Assembly (NCBI RefSeq): GCF_011617705.1
Contig: NZ_CP050154.1
Location: 3,720,001 to 3,784,000, forward strand
Source: Brevibacterium limosum
GTDB taxonomy: Bacteria; Actinomycetota; Actinomycetes; Actinomycetales; Brevibacteriaceae
DNA: 64,000 nt
Direction: 5' to 3'
Part shown: piece by piece, positions 9,299 to 19,051 of the stretch
Numbering within the stretch: position 1 is the stretch's first letter
How the letters are laid out: every line of letters begins with the position of its first letter
Made by a program: the position numbers and the translations under genes
Notes under the pieces: generated by a model
Seen by the model: only the letters and a program-made list of their open reading frames with translations
The model's database searches: none
Told to the model about the DNA's origin: nothing

Positions 9299-11758
9299 CT
9301 ACCGCCCCAGCAGCTCCTCCAGCTCCGCGGGGGCTCCCACCGGCAGTGAGCACGAGGTGCCCCGGCACACGATCGCCGTCCCCGCGGGGACTTCGACCTC
9401 ACGGCCGTCCGGTCCCGGCACCCCGGTCGAGGTCGTGAGCAGAGTCAGCGACGGATGCTTGGCGGCGATGTCCCGCAGCGCATCGTCGGCGGTGGCGACT
9501 CGCACAGGCGACAGGGCTCGCTCGGCCTGCCACAGAGCGTGGCCGCACCCGCGCGGAGCCTGTCCGGCGAGGGCCCGGTAGACCCCGAGCAGCCGATCCC
9601 GGACCTCCATCAGCCGCCCGGTATCCAGCGCGGCGCCCTGACCCGATCGCTCTGCCCCACCGGGTTCCGAATCACCGGTTGCCGCCGTTTCGACGCCGAG
9701 TTCGGCGAGCAGCAGCACCGCCTCGGCGGCCGCCGATCGTCCCGACGGCACGGTGTTGTCGACGGGGTCCGCGGACTTCACATCGATGATGCCGTCACCG
9801 AGCGAATCGACCGCCTCGAAGACCCCGTCCTCCTTTTCGGAGGTGAAGAGGTGCAGCATCGTCGCACCGAGGTCGACGAGGTCCTCCACCGTCACCGAGG
9901 CGGCCCCGCCCGACAGCTGCCGGACCGTGATCCCAGCGGTGATGAGTTGCGCCCAATCGGCGAGCCCGCCCCGCCCGGGCCCCGGCTCTCCGTCGGTGAA
10001 GCTGCGCCGCACCTCGAATCCGGCTGCGTCGGCCGAATCGGAGGCCCCCGCCGAATCCGGTGTCCCAGCATCCTCGAACCGGTCATGCATCGCCGTCCAG
10101 AACCGCACCGCGGTCCTCCCCCACGCTGCCCCCGTGGCGTTGCCCACCGTCGACTGTGCAGCGTCGTCCGGATCCGCGGCGTCTTCCGCCGCCGCGGCAG
10201 CATCATCCGCACCACTGGATTCCTCTGCTTCGACACCCTTGTACAGGGCCGCCTCGGCGAGGGCAATGATGGCCAGGGAATTCCATTCGGTGATGATCTT
10301 GTCATCCCGGGCCGGCTGCGGACGGCGAGCGCGAACGGAGTCGAGCACCTCGCGTTGCCGCCGTGTCTCCTCGATGGCCCAGGGCGCGGGATGGTCGGCG
10401 TCGAAGGGGACGTCCTCCATGCCGAGCCAGTCGATGATGCGCACGGCCGCGACCACCTGGCCGGACAGCTCGCCCCCGGCCGGCGAATCGACGAGCCCGA
10501 GCAGGCCCGCCTGCCCCGCCTCGGCGAATTCCTCGGGGGTGAAGACGTAGGCCGCGCCCTCTTCGGAGACTCCCGAAGAGTTGAGCGAATCCGCGTCGAG
10601 AGCGGCGATGAACCCGTCATCGGTCGACAGGTCGCTGATCAGGAAGTTCGCGGTATCGGCGATCTCGCGTTCGGCCAGGGCCAGCCATTTCGAGCCCGGG
10701 TCGAGGGCGCGTTCCACCTTCGCCCACGCGACGACGGCGCGCAGATAGAGGGCGTTGTCGTAGAGCATCTTCTCGAAGTGCGGCACGAACCACTGCCGAT
10801 CGACGCTGTAGCGGGCGATCCCGCCGCGCACCTGGTCGCGCATGCCGCCGCTGGCGATCCGCGCGAGCGTGCTGCGCACCGCGATGAGGCAGTCGAGGAC
10901 GAGGTCGCCGGTCAGGTGGCCGTCGGCGCCGAGCCAGTCGAGCCGGCCCTCGGCCCGGACCCGATCCACCGGGTGTTCGTCGCCCGATTCCTCGTTCGCC
11001 GAGGCGGTTCCAGCGCTTCCCGAGCTCGCCGAGGCGGCGTTGCCCGCTCCCCTGTTCGCCGAGGTGGTCCCGCCCAAACGCACGAACGCGGCCAGAAGCT
11101 GAAGGACGTTCATCATCGGCGGGAACTTCGGGGCACCGCCGAATCCGCCCCACGCCGGATCATAGGAATCGAGGAGGGCAGCGGCGGCGGAATCGAGCTC
11201 ATCGGGGCTCAGGGACTCCGCGGCCGCCTCGGCGGGGAGGGCGCTGGTCACGGCATCGGCCATCTCGGCCAATCCGCGGTCCATGCGCGCGGTCATCTGG
11301 TCGACTTCGTCGCGGCGGTCGGTCCACGTAGCGGACACGGCCGAGAGCACCTGCGTGAACGCGGGCAGGTTTCCCCGCGGTGCGGGCGGGAAGTAGGTGC
11401 CGGCATAGAAGGGACTGCCGCTCGGGGTGGCGAAGATCGTCATCGGCCATCCGCCCTGACCGGTCATCGCCTGCAGCGCGTTCATGTAGTAGGCGTCGAC
11501 GTCCGGCAGCTCCTCCCGGTCGATCTTCACCGGAACGAAGCGGTCGTTCATCAGCGCCGCGACTGCTTCGTCTGCGAAGGATTCGTGTGCCATGACGTGG
11601 CACCAGTGGCAGGTGGAGTACCCGATCGAGATGAGGAGGGGGACGTCACGGCGGGCCGCCTCGGCGAGGGTCTCCTGTGACCACATCCGCCAGTCCACGG
11701 GATTGTCGGCGTGCGCGCGCAGGTAGGGGCTGGTCGAGGTGGCGAGTTCATTCGGCAT
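9299..11758 (-). CDS. Thioredoxin-domain protein, YyaL/SPATA20-like (DUF255)
   Basis: An 819-residue protein. The N-terminus matches the DUF255 family (STSPYLRAHADNPVDW, then a thioredoxin-like YSTCHWCHVM with Cys50 and Cys53), followed by an (alpha/alpha)6-barrel region typical of glycan-processing folds. The molecular role is unknown. GGWPMTIFATPSG, FPPMMNVLQLL, VRGGIARYSVD and WFVPHFEKMLYDNA are recognisable family blocks. Family members are usually about 650-700 residues. The extra length comes from two low-complexity insertions, one rich in Ser/Ala/Gly/Glu (about residues 235-275) and one rich in Ala/Asp (about 525-560). Only a weak GGGGGG site precedes the ATG. Confidence 0.88.
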   Translation of the reverse strand: MPNELATSTSPYLRAHADNPVDWRMWSQETLAEAARRDVPLLISIGYSTCHWCHVMAHESFADEAVAALMNDRFVPVKIDREELPDVDAYYMNALQAMTGQGGWPMTIFATPSGSPFYAGTYFPPAPRGNLPAFTQVLSAVSATWTDRRDEVDQMTARMDRGLAEMADAVTSALPAEAAAESLSPDELDSAAAALLDSYDPAWGGFGGAPKFPPMMNVLQLLAAFVRLGGTTSANRGAGNAASASSGSAGTASANEESGDEHPVDRVRAEGRLDWLGADGHLTGDLVLDCLIAVRSTLARIASGGMRDQVRGGIARYSVDRQWFVPHFEKMLYDNALYLRAVVAWAKVERALDPGSKWLALAEREIADTANFLISDLSTDDGFIAALDADSLNSSGVSEEGAAYVFTPEEFAEAGQAGLLGLVDSPAGGELSGQVVAAVRIIDWLGMEDVPFDADHPAPWAIEETRRQREVLDSVRARRPQPARDDKIITEWNSLAIIALAEAALYKGVEAEESSGADDAAAAAEDAADPDDAAQSTVGNATGAAWGRTAVRFWTAMHDRFEDAGTPDSAGASDSADAAGFEVRRSFTDGEPGPGRGGLADWAQLITAGITVRQLSGGAASVTVEDLVDLGATMLHLFTSEKEDGVFEAVDSLGDGIIDVKSADPVDNTVPSGRSAAAEAVLLLAELGVETAATGDSEPGGAERSGQGAALDTGRLMEVRDRLLGVYRALAGQAPRGCGHALWQAERALSPVRVATADDALRDIAAKHPSLTLLTTSTGVPGPDGREVEVPAGTAIVCRGTSCSLPVGAPAELEELLGR

Positions 11759-11849
11759 GCCCCCCAGCGTCTCACTTCGCGCGACGACGTGCGAGGGCAA
11801 CCGCAGCCCGCACAACAAGGCAACTGGTTTTCATGGAAGTATGGGGGCC

Positions 11850-12848
11850 ATGAGTTCGACCCCGAAAGAGCCTTCCGATACCGCCGCTTCGCAGGCTTCT
11901 CAGGCCGCACCCGCGCCACAGCCAGCGCCCGCACCTATGGATGACAAGGGCCTGAACCTCACGGTCGCCGCCTTCGTCGTATTCATCGTGACGTGGGTCG
12001 GCGCGAGGTCGGCAGGCGCAGCCGAGTCGTCTGCGGATCTCACCGGACCCGATCTCGGCCTCCTGCAGGTCGTGCTCATCCTCGTGGCCGGCGCAGCCGC
12101 TGTCGCCGTCGGCCGGAGCCTGAAGTCGATTTCGCGTGGCGTCTTCATCGTCATCACGGTCGTCTACTTCACGCTCGCGGCTCTCACGTCGATCTTCACC
12201 GACCAGTTCACGAGCCTCGACATCGAATCACGATTCTTCGCGATCCTCCGACTCGTCCTCTATATCGCCGACGTGGTCTACCCGCTCGTCATCGCCCAGG
12301 TTCTCGCCGTCACGGTCTCACGAGTCGTGACTCCACCCGGAGACTCGGACGACGCCGTTGCCGGACTCGCCGCGAGGACGGCCCGCCGCGGCAAAACTGC
12401 CGCAATCGTCCTGTTCGCGGCGGTCGCCGTCGTCATCGTCGCCTGGATTCTGCGGCTGCCGATCACGACGGCACCGCTGCTCATGAACTTCGGTGAGGTC
12501 GTCTTCGCCGTCGCCGCAGCCATCGGCTCGGTCGCAGCGGTCTACGCTCTTCGAGCGGTCGCGGTCGCACGTTCGCTGCCGGCCCCGGCGCCGGCTGTCG
12601 GGCCGGACCCACATCGCCGCCGTCCCCGGCTGGCCCACGTCCTCACGTTCCTCGCCATTGCCGGCGGCCTCTGGTTCTGCCTGCAGTATACCCTCGTCGC
12701 GGTCGAGTTCGGGGCCGCGCTCGACCTCCCTTACCCGTCCGGTCCTGCAGGCATGCTCCTGTTCACGATCGGAAGCTTCGTCCTGGCGATCGTCACCGTC
12801 GATGCCGTGACCTCCCGACGATCGAAGCCCAGCAGACGCCCGGCATGA
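11850..12848 (+). CDS. Unrecognised multi-pass membrane protein
   Basis: A 332-residue protein with a Pro/Ala-rich cytoplasmic N-terminus (residues 1-35) followed by about seven or eight hydrophobic segments, the first near LTVAAFVVFIVTWVGA and the last near MLLFTIGSFVLAIVTVDAV. No catalytic motif or known domain stands out. The ATG at 11850 is chosen because a GGGGGC stretch lies just upstream. A second ATG 9 bases earlier is in the same frame. It is divergent from the thioredoxin-domain gene with about 90 bases between starts. Confidence 0.6.
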   Translation: MSSTPKEPSDTAASQASQAAPAPQPAPAPMDDKGLNLTVAAFVVFIVTWVGARSAGAAESSADLTGPDLGLLQVVLILVAGAAAVAVGRSLKSISRGVFIVITVVYFTLAALTSIFTDQFTSLDIESRFFAILRLVLYIADVVYPLVIAQVLAVTVSRVVTPPGDSDDAVAGLAARTARRGKTAAIVLFAAVAVVIVAWILRLPITTAPLLMNFGEVVFAVAAAIGSVAAVYALRAVAVARSLPAPAPAVGPDPHRRRPRLAHVLTFLAIAGGLWFCLQYTLVAVEFGAALDLPYPSGPAGMLLFTIGSFVLAIVTVDAVTSRRSKPSRRPA

Positions 12849-12965
12849 CCTTTCCACCCTTCCCGGCGGCACAACGATGAGCACATGGCGGCGTCAGTCC
12901 TCGTCACTGCCCGGCGAGACTGCATCGCCCGCCCTGCGGTCCCTCTTCCCCCGCGCCCGACATTC

Positions 12966-12982
12966 TTCTACACTATGTAGAA
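12966..12982. promoter_or_regulatory. 17-bp palindromic operator candidate
   Basis: TTCTAC-N5-GTAGAA is a perfect 6+5+6 inverted repeat 56 bases before the next start codon. It overlaps possible -10 boxes (TACACT or TAGAAC). The same half-sites and spacing recur at 51660-51676. Confidence 0.5.
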
Positions 12983-13038
12983 CTCAGCGGGGAGGGAACC
13001 GATCCCGGTGACCGCCGCTGCGGGACAGGAGAACGACA

Positions 13039-13491
13039 ATGAGCGCCGAACCATCATGGACTCTCGATGCCAAGGACTGCTGGGAGCTCCTGCGGTCCAC
13101 CTCCCTCGGCCGCCTGGCCGTCATCGGCGTCGAGGGCCCGGAGATCTTCCCGGTGAACTTCACCATCGAACATTCCGCACTCGCCATCCGCACTGGAGAC
13201 GGCACCAAGATCGAAGCAATCCGCGACCATCCACGCGTCGCCTTCGAGATCGACGGCGTCGAGGATGAGACCGCGTTCAGCGTCGTCGTCAAGGGCGACG
13301 CGAAGGAGATCAACGCTCCTGACGAGCTGCGCGACACCGTCTCCCTCGACCTCTCCCCGCTGCAACCAGGAACGAAGAATCACTTCGTCCGAATCCTCGC
13401 CGAGGAGGTCACCGGCCGCCGCTTCCCCGTGACCGATCCCTCAACCTGGAGGTCAGCGCTCAGCGACGCATCACGCGCCCCGCACGAGTGA
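13039..13491 (+). CDS. Pyridoxamine 5'-phosphate oxidase-like FMN-binding protein
   Basis: A 150-residue split-barrel protein of the PNPOx-like/flavin-nucleotide-binding type. CWELLRSTSLGRLAVIG, FPVNFTIEHSALAIRTG and DHPRVAFEIDG are the typical opening strands of this fold. Members bind FMN or F420 and reduce or sequester small molecules. The sequence does not show which. GGAG lies 7 bases before the ATG. It is monocistronic, flanked by a membrane-protein gene and a convergent phosphodiesterase gene, and has a palindromic operator candidate upstream. Confidence 0.82.
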   Translation: MSAEPSWTLDAKDCWELLRSTSLGRLAVIGVEGPEIFPVNFTIEHSALAIRTGDGTKIEAIRDHPRVAFEIDGVEDETAFSVVVKGDAKEINAPDELRDTVSLDLSPLQPGTKNHFVRILAEEVTGRRFPVTDPSTWRSALSDASRAPHE

Positions 13492-13537
13492 CCGGTGCTG
13501 CCGGTTCACGGTCGGCGGGGAGACTCACACTCGGTCG

Positions 13538-14398
13538 TCAGAGGGCTTCGACGACTTCGACGAGGCGGTCGGGGGCGTTGGTGATGATGCCGTCGGCGCC
13601 GACGTCGATGGCCCGTTCCATCTCGCCGAGGTCGTCGACGGTCCACACCAGACTCGTCATTCCGAGCTCGTGGATGGCGGTGAGGAAGTCCTCGTCGGCG
13701 GCGCAGAATTCGGGGTTGACCTGGTCGACCCAGTCGGCGAAGTCCTGGAGTTCGTCCGGGCAGGGGCGGCCGAGCACGCCGACCGGGATCTCCGGGGCGA
13801 GCGTGTGGAACTCGGCGACGAATGCCCAGTTCGCGGACTGGACCACGAGCATGCCCGCGGCCAAGGCCCGGTCGAGATAATTCGGCACGGCACGCAGGGC
13901 GGCCACGATCGCCTCGGCGATTCCGGGATACATTTCGGGATGTTTGACCTCGAGCAGCAGACCGGTGCGGGTGTCGTGGGCGAGGGTGAGCACCTCGGCG
14001 AGGCGGGGTACGCGGACACCTGCGAATTCCTCGCCCCTCCAGCTCCCCGCGTCGAGCGTGGCGATCTGGGCGGCATTCATGCCCGCGATGCTGCGGTCTT
14101 CGCGATTCGGGTACAGGGCGCGGGCGTCGGTGGTGCGGTCGACGGTGGTGTCGTGCATGATCACGAGCTCGCCGTCGGCGCTCATGTGGACGTCGGTTTC
14201 GATCATGTCCGCGCCCTGATCGATGCCGGCAATGAACGCAGGGATCGTGTTCTCCGGCCAATCGGCCGACGCACCACGGTGTGCGATGACCAGGGGCGGG
14301 ACCCGGACTCGGGCAGAATCGATGACATTGTCGGCGGCGCCGGCGTTGAGGTCGCGGGATGAGGGATCGGAAGTGGGTGTGGCGAGGGTGATGGGCAT
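13538..14398 (-). CDS. Glycerophosphodiester phosphodiesterase family protein
   Basis: A 286-residue GDPD-fold TIM barrel. The catalytic and metal motifs are VIAHRGASADWPENTIPAF (His-Arg and Glu-Asn), ETDVHMSADGELVIMHD and LLLEVKHPE. The late block VWTVDDLGEMERAIDVGADG is also standard for the family. It hydrolyses glycerophosphodiesters to sn-glycerol 3-phosphate and an alcohol. The first 35 residues are variable, and no signal peptide is evident, so a cytoplasmic location is likely. A strong GGAGGAG site is 7 bases from the ATG. Confidence 0.9.
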   Translation of the reverse strand: MPITLATPTSDPSSRDLNAGAADNVIDSARVRVPPLVIAHRGASADWPENTIPAFIAGIDQGADMIETDVHMSADGELVIMHDTTVDRTTDARALYPNREDRSIAGMNAAQIATLDAGSWRGEEFAGVRVPRLAEVLTLAHDTRTGLLLEVKHPEMYPGIAEAIVAALRAVPNYLDRALAAGMLVVQSANWAFVAEFHTLAPEIPVGVLGRPCPDELQDFADWVDQVNPEFCAADEDFLTAIHELGMTSLVWTVDDLGEMERAIDVGADGIITNAPDRLVEVVEAL

Positions 14399-14669
14399 TT
14401 CAGAACTCCTCCACGGAGACTGCGGGTGGCGTTGCTCAGCTGCTGCTTAGGCGACCGAACGATGAGTACTAGGGCGCCCAGATTAGGCGGCCTGTGCAAG
14501 TTCCGGGTGATGCGCGGGTAGACGGGACGTGAATCCTCGCGGAGTCCGCGCGGGGACTGCGATCATCCGGTACAGCCAACGGCTTAGATTCATGAAGTTC
14601 GCATCAGGTAACCCTCAGTAAGTCTCGTTTACCGTCATCAGCCGTATCTCTCTTGAAGCAAATGAGCAC

Positions 14670-14697
14670 TTGAATTAACGATTATGACGGATATGAT
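14670..14697 (+). promoter_or_regulatory. Promoter of the Lrp-type regulator, leaderless
   Basis: A -35 TTGAAT (14670-14675) and a -10 TATGAT (14692-14697) are separated by 16 bases. Six bases then separate the -10 from the GTG at 14704, so the message should begin at the start codon. The rest of the intergenic stretch 14399-14669 holds the unmarked upstream region of the phosphodiesterase gene. I see no gene in it. Confidence 0.6.
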
Positions 14698-14703
14698 CAT
14701 CTT

Positions 14704-15735
14704 GTGAACCAACGCACAACGCCGTCGACATTTCTCGATCCCATCGACCGCACGATCATCGACATCCTTCACCGGGACGGTCGAGCACCGTGGTCCAGAG
14801 TCGCCGAGCAGCTGGACGTTTCCGCCGCTACGGTCCGCCGCCGATACGAAGCAATGCATTCGACAGGCACCATTCGCGTCGTCGGGGCCACCGATGTTGC
14901 CCGACTCGGAATGGGGATGCCCGTCTTTCTGCGGTTGTCCAATGCCCACGCGGACCTCCCGGAGCTCGTCTCACGCCTCCGCACTCGGCCAGAGGTGCGC
15001 TTCTTCGCGACGCTCCTCGGAAGCGTCGACATCACCGCGGAGATGGTGTTGCCCGAGGGGACGGACTATGGCCGGCTAGTCGGCGAGATCACCGAAGGCA
15101 CTTCTGCGACTGCTGAAAGCCTCCTCATCACTCATGCCTTCGCTTCGGGCCAAGATTGGGCTCCTCCGCGTGAATCTGCCGACCCCACACGTCTGGCTCC
15201 GATCGAAACCGAGCCGGCGCCCCACATCGACCTGACGGATTCCGAGGCCAAGGTGCTCGGGATGCTCATGCATGACGGCCGGACTGGCCTCGGCGCTCTG
15301 GCCACTGCGATCAGCAAGTCGGAGAACACCGCCGCTCGCATCATCGACCAACTGCATAGGTCCGGGGTTCTCGACTTCCGTATCCTCGTCGAACCGGTTC
15401 ACTATGGCTTCACTACCGAGTTCTTTCTGTGGCTGGAAGTCGAACCACGCTTCCTCATGGAAACTGCATCAACTCTCGCCGAACACCCTGCGACGAAGTA
15501 CCTCACCGCCACCACGGGCCGGTCAAACCTGGTCGGTCAGTTCATCGTCCGCGATCGAGCCGAGCTTTTCCGGTTCTCCACACAGGTACTCGCCTCAATG
15601 CCAGGCATTCGCACGGCAGACATCTGCGTCCAGACAGCAGTGCACAAACGGGTCTGGACAACACTCGAGAACGGCCGGTACGCAACCGATGGACAACCGC
15701 TCGACCCCCTTGAGTATCTCCAACCCCGTCGGTGA
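14704..15735 (+). CDS. Lrp/AsnC family regulator with two HTH modules
   Basis: A 343-residue protein, about twice the usual Lrp length. It has an HTH near residues 12-60 (DRTIIDILHRDGRAPWSRVA, then VSAATVRRRYEAM), an AsnC-type ligand domain, a second winged HTH near 180-225 (LTDSEAKVLGMLMHDGR, then SKSENTAARIIDQL), and a second ligand domain. Such duplicated Lrp proteins usually control nearby amino-acid or nitrogen-compound catabolism. It opens a co-directional set with the hydrolase, transporter and dehydrogenases downstream and is their likely regulator. The GTG start has no ribosome site and fits a leaderless message. Confidence 0.88.
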   Translation: MNQRTTPSTFLDPIDRTIIDILHRDGRAPWSRVAEQLDVSAATVRRRYEAMHSTGTIRVVGATDVARLGMGMPVFLRLSNAHADLPELVSRLRTRPEVRFFATLLGSVDITAEMVLPEGTDYGRLVGEITEGTSATAESLLITHAFASGQDWAPPRESADPTRLAPIETEPAPHIDLTDSEAKVLGMLMHDGRTGLGALATAISKSENTAARIIDQLHRSGVLDFRILVEPVHYGFTTEFFLWLEVEPRFLMETASTLAEHPATKYLTATTGRSNLVGQFIVRDRAELFRFSTQVLASMPGIRTADICVQTAVHKRVWTTLENGRYATDGQPLDPLEYLQPRR

Positions 15736-15857
15736 GAGATGGGGCCTGCAGTCGCGGGAAAATGCGCCGAGCCTCAGCGCTGCCACAGCGCCATCCATTG
15801 GCACCCGCCTCAAACAGCTGCGAAGCACAACCAAACAACAAACCAGAGGAGACGGAA

Positions 15858-16814
15858 ATGACCTCACTACCTACTGATATGACAACGACAGCGCCCTGGC
15901 AATGGCCTGAAGAGACTTGGCGGAGAGAGGTCAACCGTGTTCGCGCAGGACGCAAGCTCGTCCACGGCGATCCTGCTCGACGTTGGCCGAACGCTGCGAA
16001 GTGCGCCGTGCTCATCTCTTATGACTCTGACCACGAAACTCCATACCTTCGCGACGGCCAGACCTCACCGGGTTCGTTAGCACAGGGAGAGTATGGCAGC
16101 CGCTCGGCAGTGCCGCGAATACTGGAAATGCTCGCGCGCCACGAGGTGCCGACAAGCTTCTACGTACCCGCCGTCTCCGCCCTGCTGCACCCTCAAGACA
16201 TCGACGCCTACGTGGCAGGCGGACACGAGGTCGCCGTACACGGATGGATTCACGAGCGCAATACACAGTTGCCCTATGAGGCAGAGCTCGACCTCATGGG
16301 GCGAGCAGCTGACACACTCGAGAAGCTCAGTGGCACTCGGCCGATCGGCATCCGCACCCCGTCCTGGGACTTCTCACATTCGACGCTCCATGTCATCAAA
16401 GAACTCGGCCTCGTCTATGACTCCTCTCTTATGGCCGATGATGAACCTTACGAACTCGACGCCGACGGCACACCGACCGGAATCATCGAGATCCCCGTCG
16501 AGTGGGTCAGAGATGATGCACCCTACTTCATGATGGATCGCTTCGGGGGCCTTCGACCCCATCTGTCGCCCTACGAAGTCGAGCGGATCTGGATAGACGA
16601 ATTCGAAGCCGCCTATACCGCCGGCAGCATGTTCGAACTCACTCTGCATCCGCATATCAGCGGTCATCGTTCAAGGTTAGCGATGGTCGACCGGCTTCTC
16701 AGCCACATCCGGTCCTTCGACAACATTTGGTTCGGTACCCACGCTGACCTCGCCCAACACATCATCGACATGGCTCCTGGTTCCACCACAGATCTGCCGT
16801 CTGGTCGATCCTGA
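15858..16814 (+). CDS. Polysaccharide deacetylase-fold (CE4) hydrolase
   Basis: A 318-residue NodB-homology protein. The first metal motif is the variant ISYDSDHE (Asp-x-Asp). The second is VAVHGWIHERN (His-x3-His), followed by GIRTPSWDFSH and the late LTLHPHISGHRSR histidines. The spacing resembles the PuuE/cyclic-imide-hydrolase branch more than chitin deacetylases. There is no signal peptide, so it should act in the cytoplasm on a small imported molecule, probably a C-N bond (inference). GAGGAG is 7 bases before the ATG at 15858. It is the first enzyme of the cluster headed by the Lrp-type regulator, 122 bases after it. Confidence 0.83.
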   Translation: MTSLPTDMTTTAPWQWPEETWRREVNRVRAGRKLVHGDPARRWPNAAKCAVLISYDSDHETPYLRDGQTSPGSLAQGEYGSRSAVPRILEMLARHEVPTSFYVPAVSALLHPQDIDAYVAGGHEVAVHGWIHERNTQLPYEAELDLMGRAADTLEKLSGTRPIGIRTPSWDFSHSTLHVIKELGLVYDSSLMADDEPYELDADGTPTGIIEIPVEWVRDDAPYFMMDRFGGLRPHLSPYEVERIWIDEFEAAYTAGSMFELTLHPHISGHRSRLAMVDRLLSHIRSFDNIWFGTHADLAQHIIDMAPGSTTDLPSGRS

Positions 16815-16874
16815 CTTCTGTCCCCGACGGCATCAACGACGTGCCGTCACTTTCGCGAAAGCATAGGCCCAGAA

Positions 16875-18182
16875 ATGTCCACTGCACCACAGACCAATCA
16901 ACCACACGAGACAAAGCTGTCCCCAAAGGGCCGCAAGGCGCTGCTCGCTGGAGCCGTCGGCAACACTGTCGAGTGGGTCGATTGGGCAATCTATACGACC
17001 TTCTCGTCCGTCTTCGCCGTGCACTTCTTCCCGGCCGGCGACCCAGCGGTCGCTCTCCTGTCTACCCTGGCGGTCTTTGCTGTCGGCTTCATCATGCGGC
17101 CGATCGGAGCTGCGGTTCTCGGCAACTTCGCCGACCGACACGGTCGAAAGAAGGGAATGGCACTGACCATCGGCCTGATGGCGGGCGCCTCGGCCATCAT
17201 CGCCATCACCCCCGACTACTCGATGATCGGTATCTTCGCACCGATCATCCTCGTGCTCGCTCGTATGCTCCAAGGGTTCTCCGCCGGAGGCGAATTCGGT
17301 GCTTCCTCGGCTTTCATGGTCGAGGCCGCTGCACCTCAACGCCGTGCATTCGCTGGTTCATGGCAGCAGGTTTCCGTGGGGGCGGGCAGCCTCTTGGCCG
17401 CCGGAATCGGAGCGGTCATCACTTCGGCGCTCGATTCTGAGGCCCTCGACTCTTGGGGATGGCGTCTCGCTTTCGCCCTCGGTGCGCTACTGGGCTTGTT
17501 CGGCCTCTGGCTGAGGTCCAATGTGGCCGAGTCAGAGTCTTTCGAAGCGGTCAAAGCCGAGAAGTCGACAGATGAGCCGAAGCGCTCATACCTAGCGATG
17601 TTCACGCAACACCCCGGTGCTGTCGCACGCGTCTTCGGAATCACGATCGCCGGCACGCTGCTCTACTACATCTGGGTCTCCTACCTGCCTACCTACGCGC
17701 ATGTCGCGACAGGGTTGCCGCTCAATCAGGCGCTGACCGCGAATTTCATTGCCATCGCCTATTTCATCTGCGCGCTTCCTTTCGTCGGTCTCCTTTCGGA
17801 CAAAATCGGTCGGAAACCGACGATGTCGGCTTTCGCTGCTGGATTCCTTGTTTTGGCGTTCCCCTTGCTCAATTTCCTCGACAACAATTTCTGGATCTTC
17901 CTTGTTGTCGAACTCATCGGTATGACGCTGCTGCTCGGATATTCCGCCAACTGCGCCGTGATCATGGCGGAACAGTTCCCACCCGAGGTCCGAGCCACCG
18001 GTATCGGCCTCCCCTACGCCCTCGCAGTAGCTATCTTCGGAGGCACCGCTCCATACATCATCACGTGGATGAACGACATCGGAGCTGGGGACAAGGTATG
18101 GATCTACTGTGCTGTCGCCGCTGCCATCGGCCTCGCTGTCTATCTCACAATGCCTGAGACAAAGGGAAAGAAGCTCGTATGA
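16875..18182 (+). CDS. MFS transporter, metabolite:H+ symporter (MHS) type
   Basis: A 435-residue protein with about 12 membrane helices. The MHS signatures are GNTVEWVDWAIYTTF in helix 1, the RPIGAAVLGNFADRHGRKKG loop between helices 2 and 3, and RMLQGFSAGGEFGASSAFM in helix 4. A second cytoplasmic loop contains SDKIGRKPTM. Relatives carry organic acids, betaines or aromatic acids with protons. The substrate presumably is what the neighbouring hydrolase and dehydrogenases use. The stop overlaps the next start (ATGA), which supports one transcript. Confidence 0.9.
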   Translation: MSTAPQTNQPHETKLSPKGRKALLAGAVGNTVEWVDWAIYTTFSSVFAVHFFPAGDPAVALLSTLAVFAVGFIMRPIGAAVLGNFADRHGRKKGMALTIGLMAGASAIIAITPDYSMIGIFAPIILVLARMLQGFSAGGEFGASSAFMVEAAAPQRRAFAGSWQQVSVGAGSLLAAGIGAVITSALDSEALDSWGWRLAFALGALLGLFGLWLRSNVAESESFEAVKAEKSTDEPKRSYLAMFTQHPGAVARVFGITIAGTLLYYIWVSYLPTYAHVATGLPLNQALTANFIAIAYFICALPFVGLLSDKIGRKPTMSAFAAGFLVLAFPLLNFLDNNFWIFLVVELIGMTLLLGYSANCAVIMAEQFPPEVRATGIGLPYALAVAIFGGTAPYIITWMNDIGAGDKVWIYCAVAAAIGLAVYLTMPETKGKKLV

Positions 18183-19051
18183 CACCGTTCGCACCACATG
18201 TTCTGATCACCGGTGCCGCCAGCGGCATCGGCCGGGAGATCGCCCGCACCTACGCCACTCGTGGGTCTCGCCTCACCCTCGTCGACTTCGATGAGGCTGC
18301 CCTGAGAGCATTCTGTGACGAGCTTCGCCGAGGAGGCACAGAAGCCACCCCGATCATTGCAGATCTGCGCGACCCATCTGCCCTCACCTCGGTGGTGGAA
18401 ACTTCGTTCGCGATCGCTCCGGTACATGTACTCGTCAACTCCGCAGGTGTCTATCCTGCAGTTCCGTTTCTCGACATCACCGCAGAAGTATGGGACGCCG
18501 TGCAGGCGATCAACGTTCGCGCTCCTCAACTGCTGACTGTCGAGTTCGCCAAACAGGTACGCCGTCTCGACCAGGAGATGCCTCCCGGTCTTCCTGCCGT
18601 CGTCAATATCTCCTCTGGAGCGGCACTGCGTGCACGCCCTGGAGCCGCACCGTACTCGACGTCGAAGGCGGCCGTCGAGATGGTCACCCGAGCAAGTGCT
18701 CTCGAACTCGGTGAGTTCGGCATTCGCGTCAATGCCGTCGCGCCCGGCTTCGTCGTCGTCGACAGCGAGCTCAACAGACTCACCGACGACTATGTCGAAG
18801 CAGTATCCATCAACCCACTGGGGCGTAAGGGACGGGCTGATGACATCGCGCGAGCTGTACTCTGGCTCGCGTCCGCAGACGCCAGCTGGGTGACCGGAGA
18901 GATAGTGCGCGTCGATGGCGGCTCTGCAGCCGGCGCACTCCACCTCCCTCTGCACTGGCCTGAGACTCGCACGGAGATCGAGTCCGAACTGCACACAGCG
19001 AATATCTCCCACTTCGGTGGCAGTGATAATGAGAAAGAGGACCGCAACTAG
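18179..19051 (+). CDS. Short-chain dehydrogenase/reductase
   Basis: A 290-residue classical SDR with the cofactor motif TGAASGIG near residue 11, the NSAGVYP strand, a catalytic Ser in NISSGAAL and the YSTSK active site. The C-terminal 40 residues after GSAAG form an extra polar tail. Asp in LVDFD after strand 2 favours NAD(H). It overlaps the transporter gene by four bases and the next gene by one base (stop TAG, start GTG), so it is translationally coupled. It probably oxidises a hydroxyl group on the product of the upstream hydrolase (inference). Confidence 0.87.
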   Translation: MTPFAPHVLITGAASGIGREIARTYATRGSRLTLVDFDEAALRAFCDELRRGGTEATPIIADLRDPSALTSVVETSFAIAPVHVLVNSAGVYPAVPFLDITAEVWDAVQAINVRAPQLLTVEFAKQVRRLDQEMPPGLPAVVNISSGAALRARPGAAPYSTSKAAVEMVTRASALELGEFGIRVNAVAPGFVVVDSELNRLTDDYVEAVSINPLGRKGRADDIARAVLWLASADASWVTGEIVRVDGGSAAGALHLPLHWPETRTEIESELHTANISHFGGSDNEKEDRN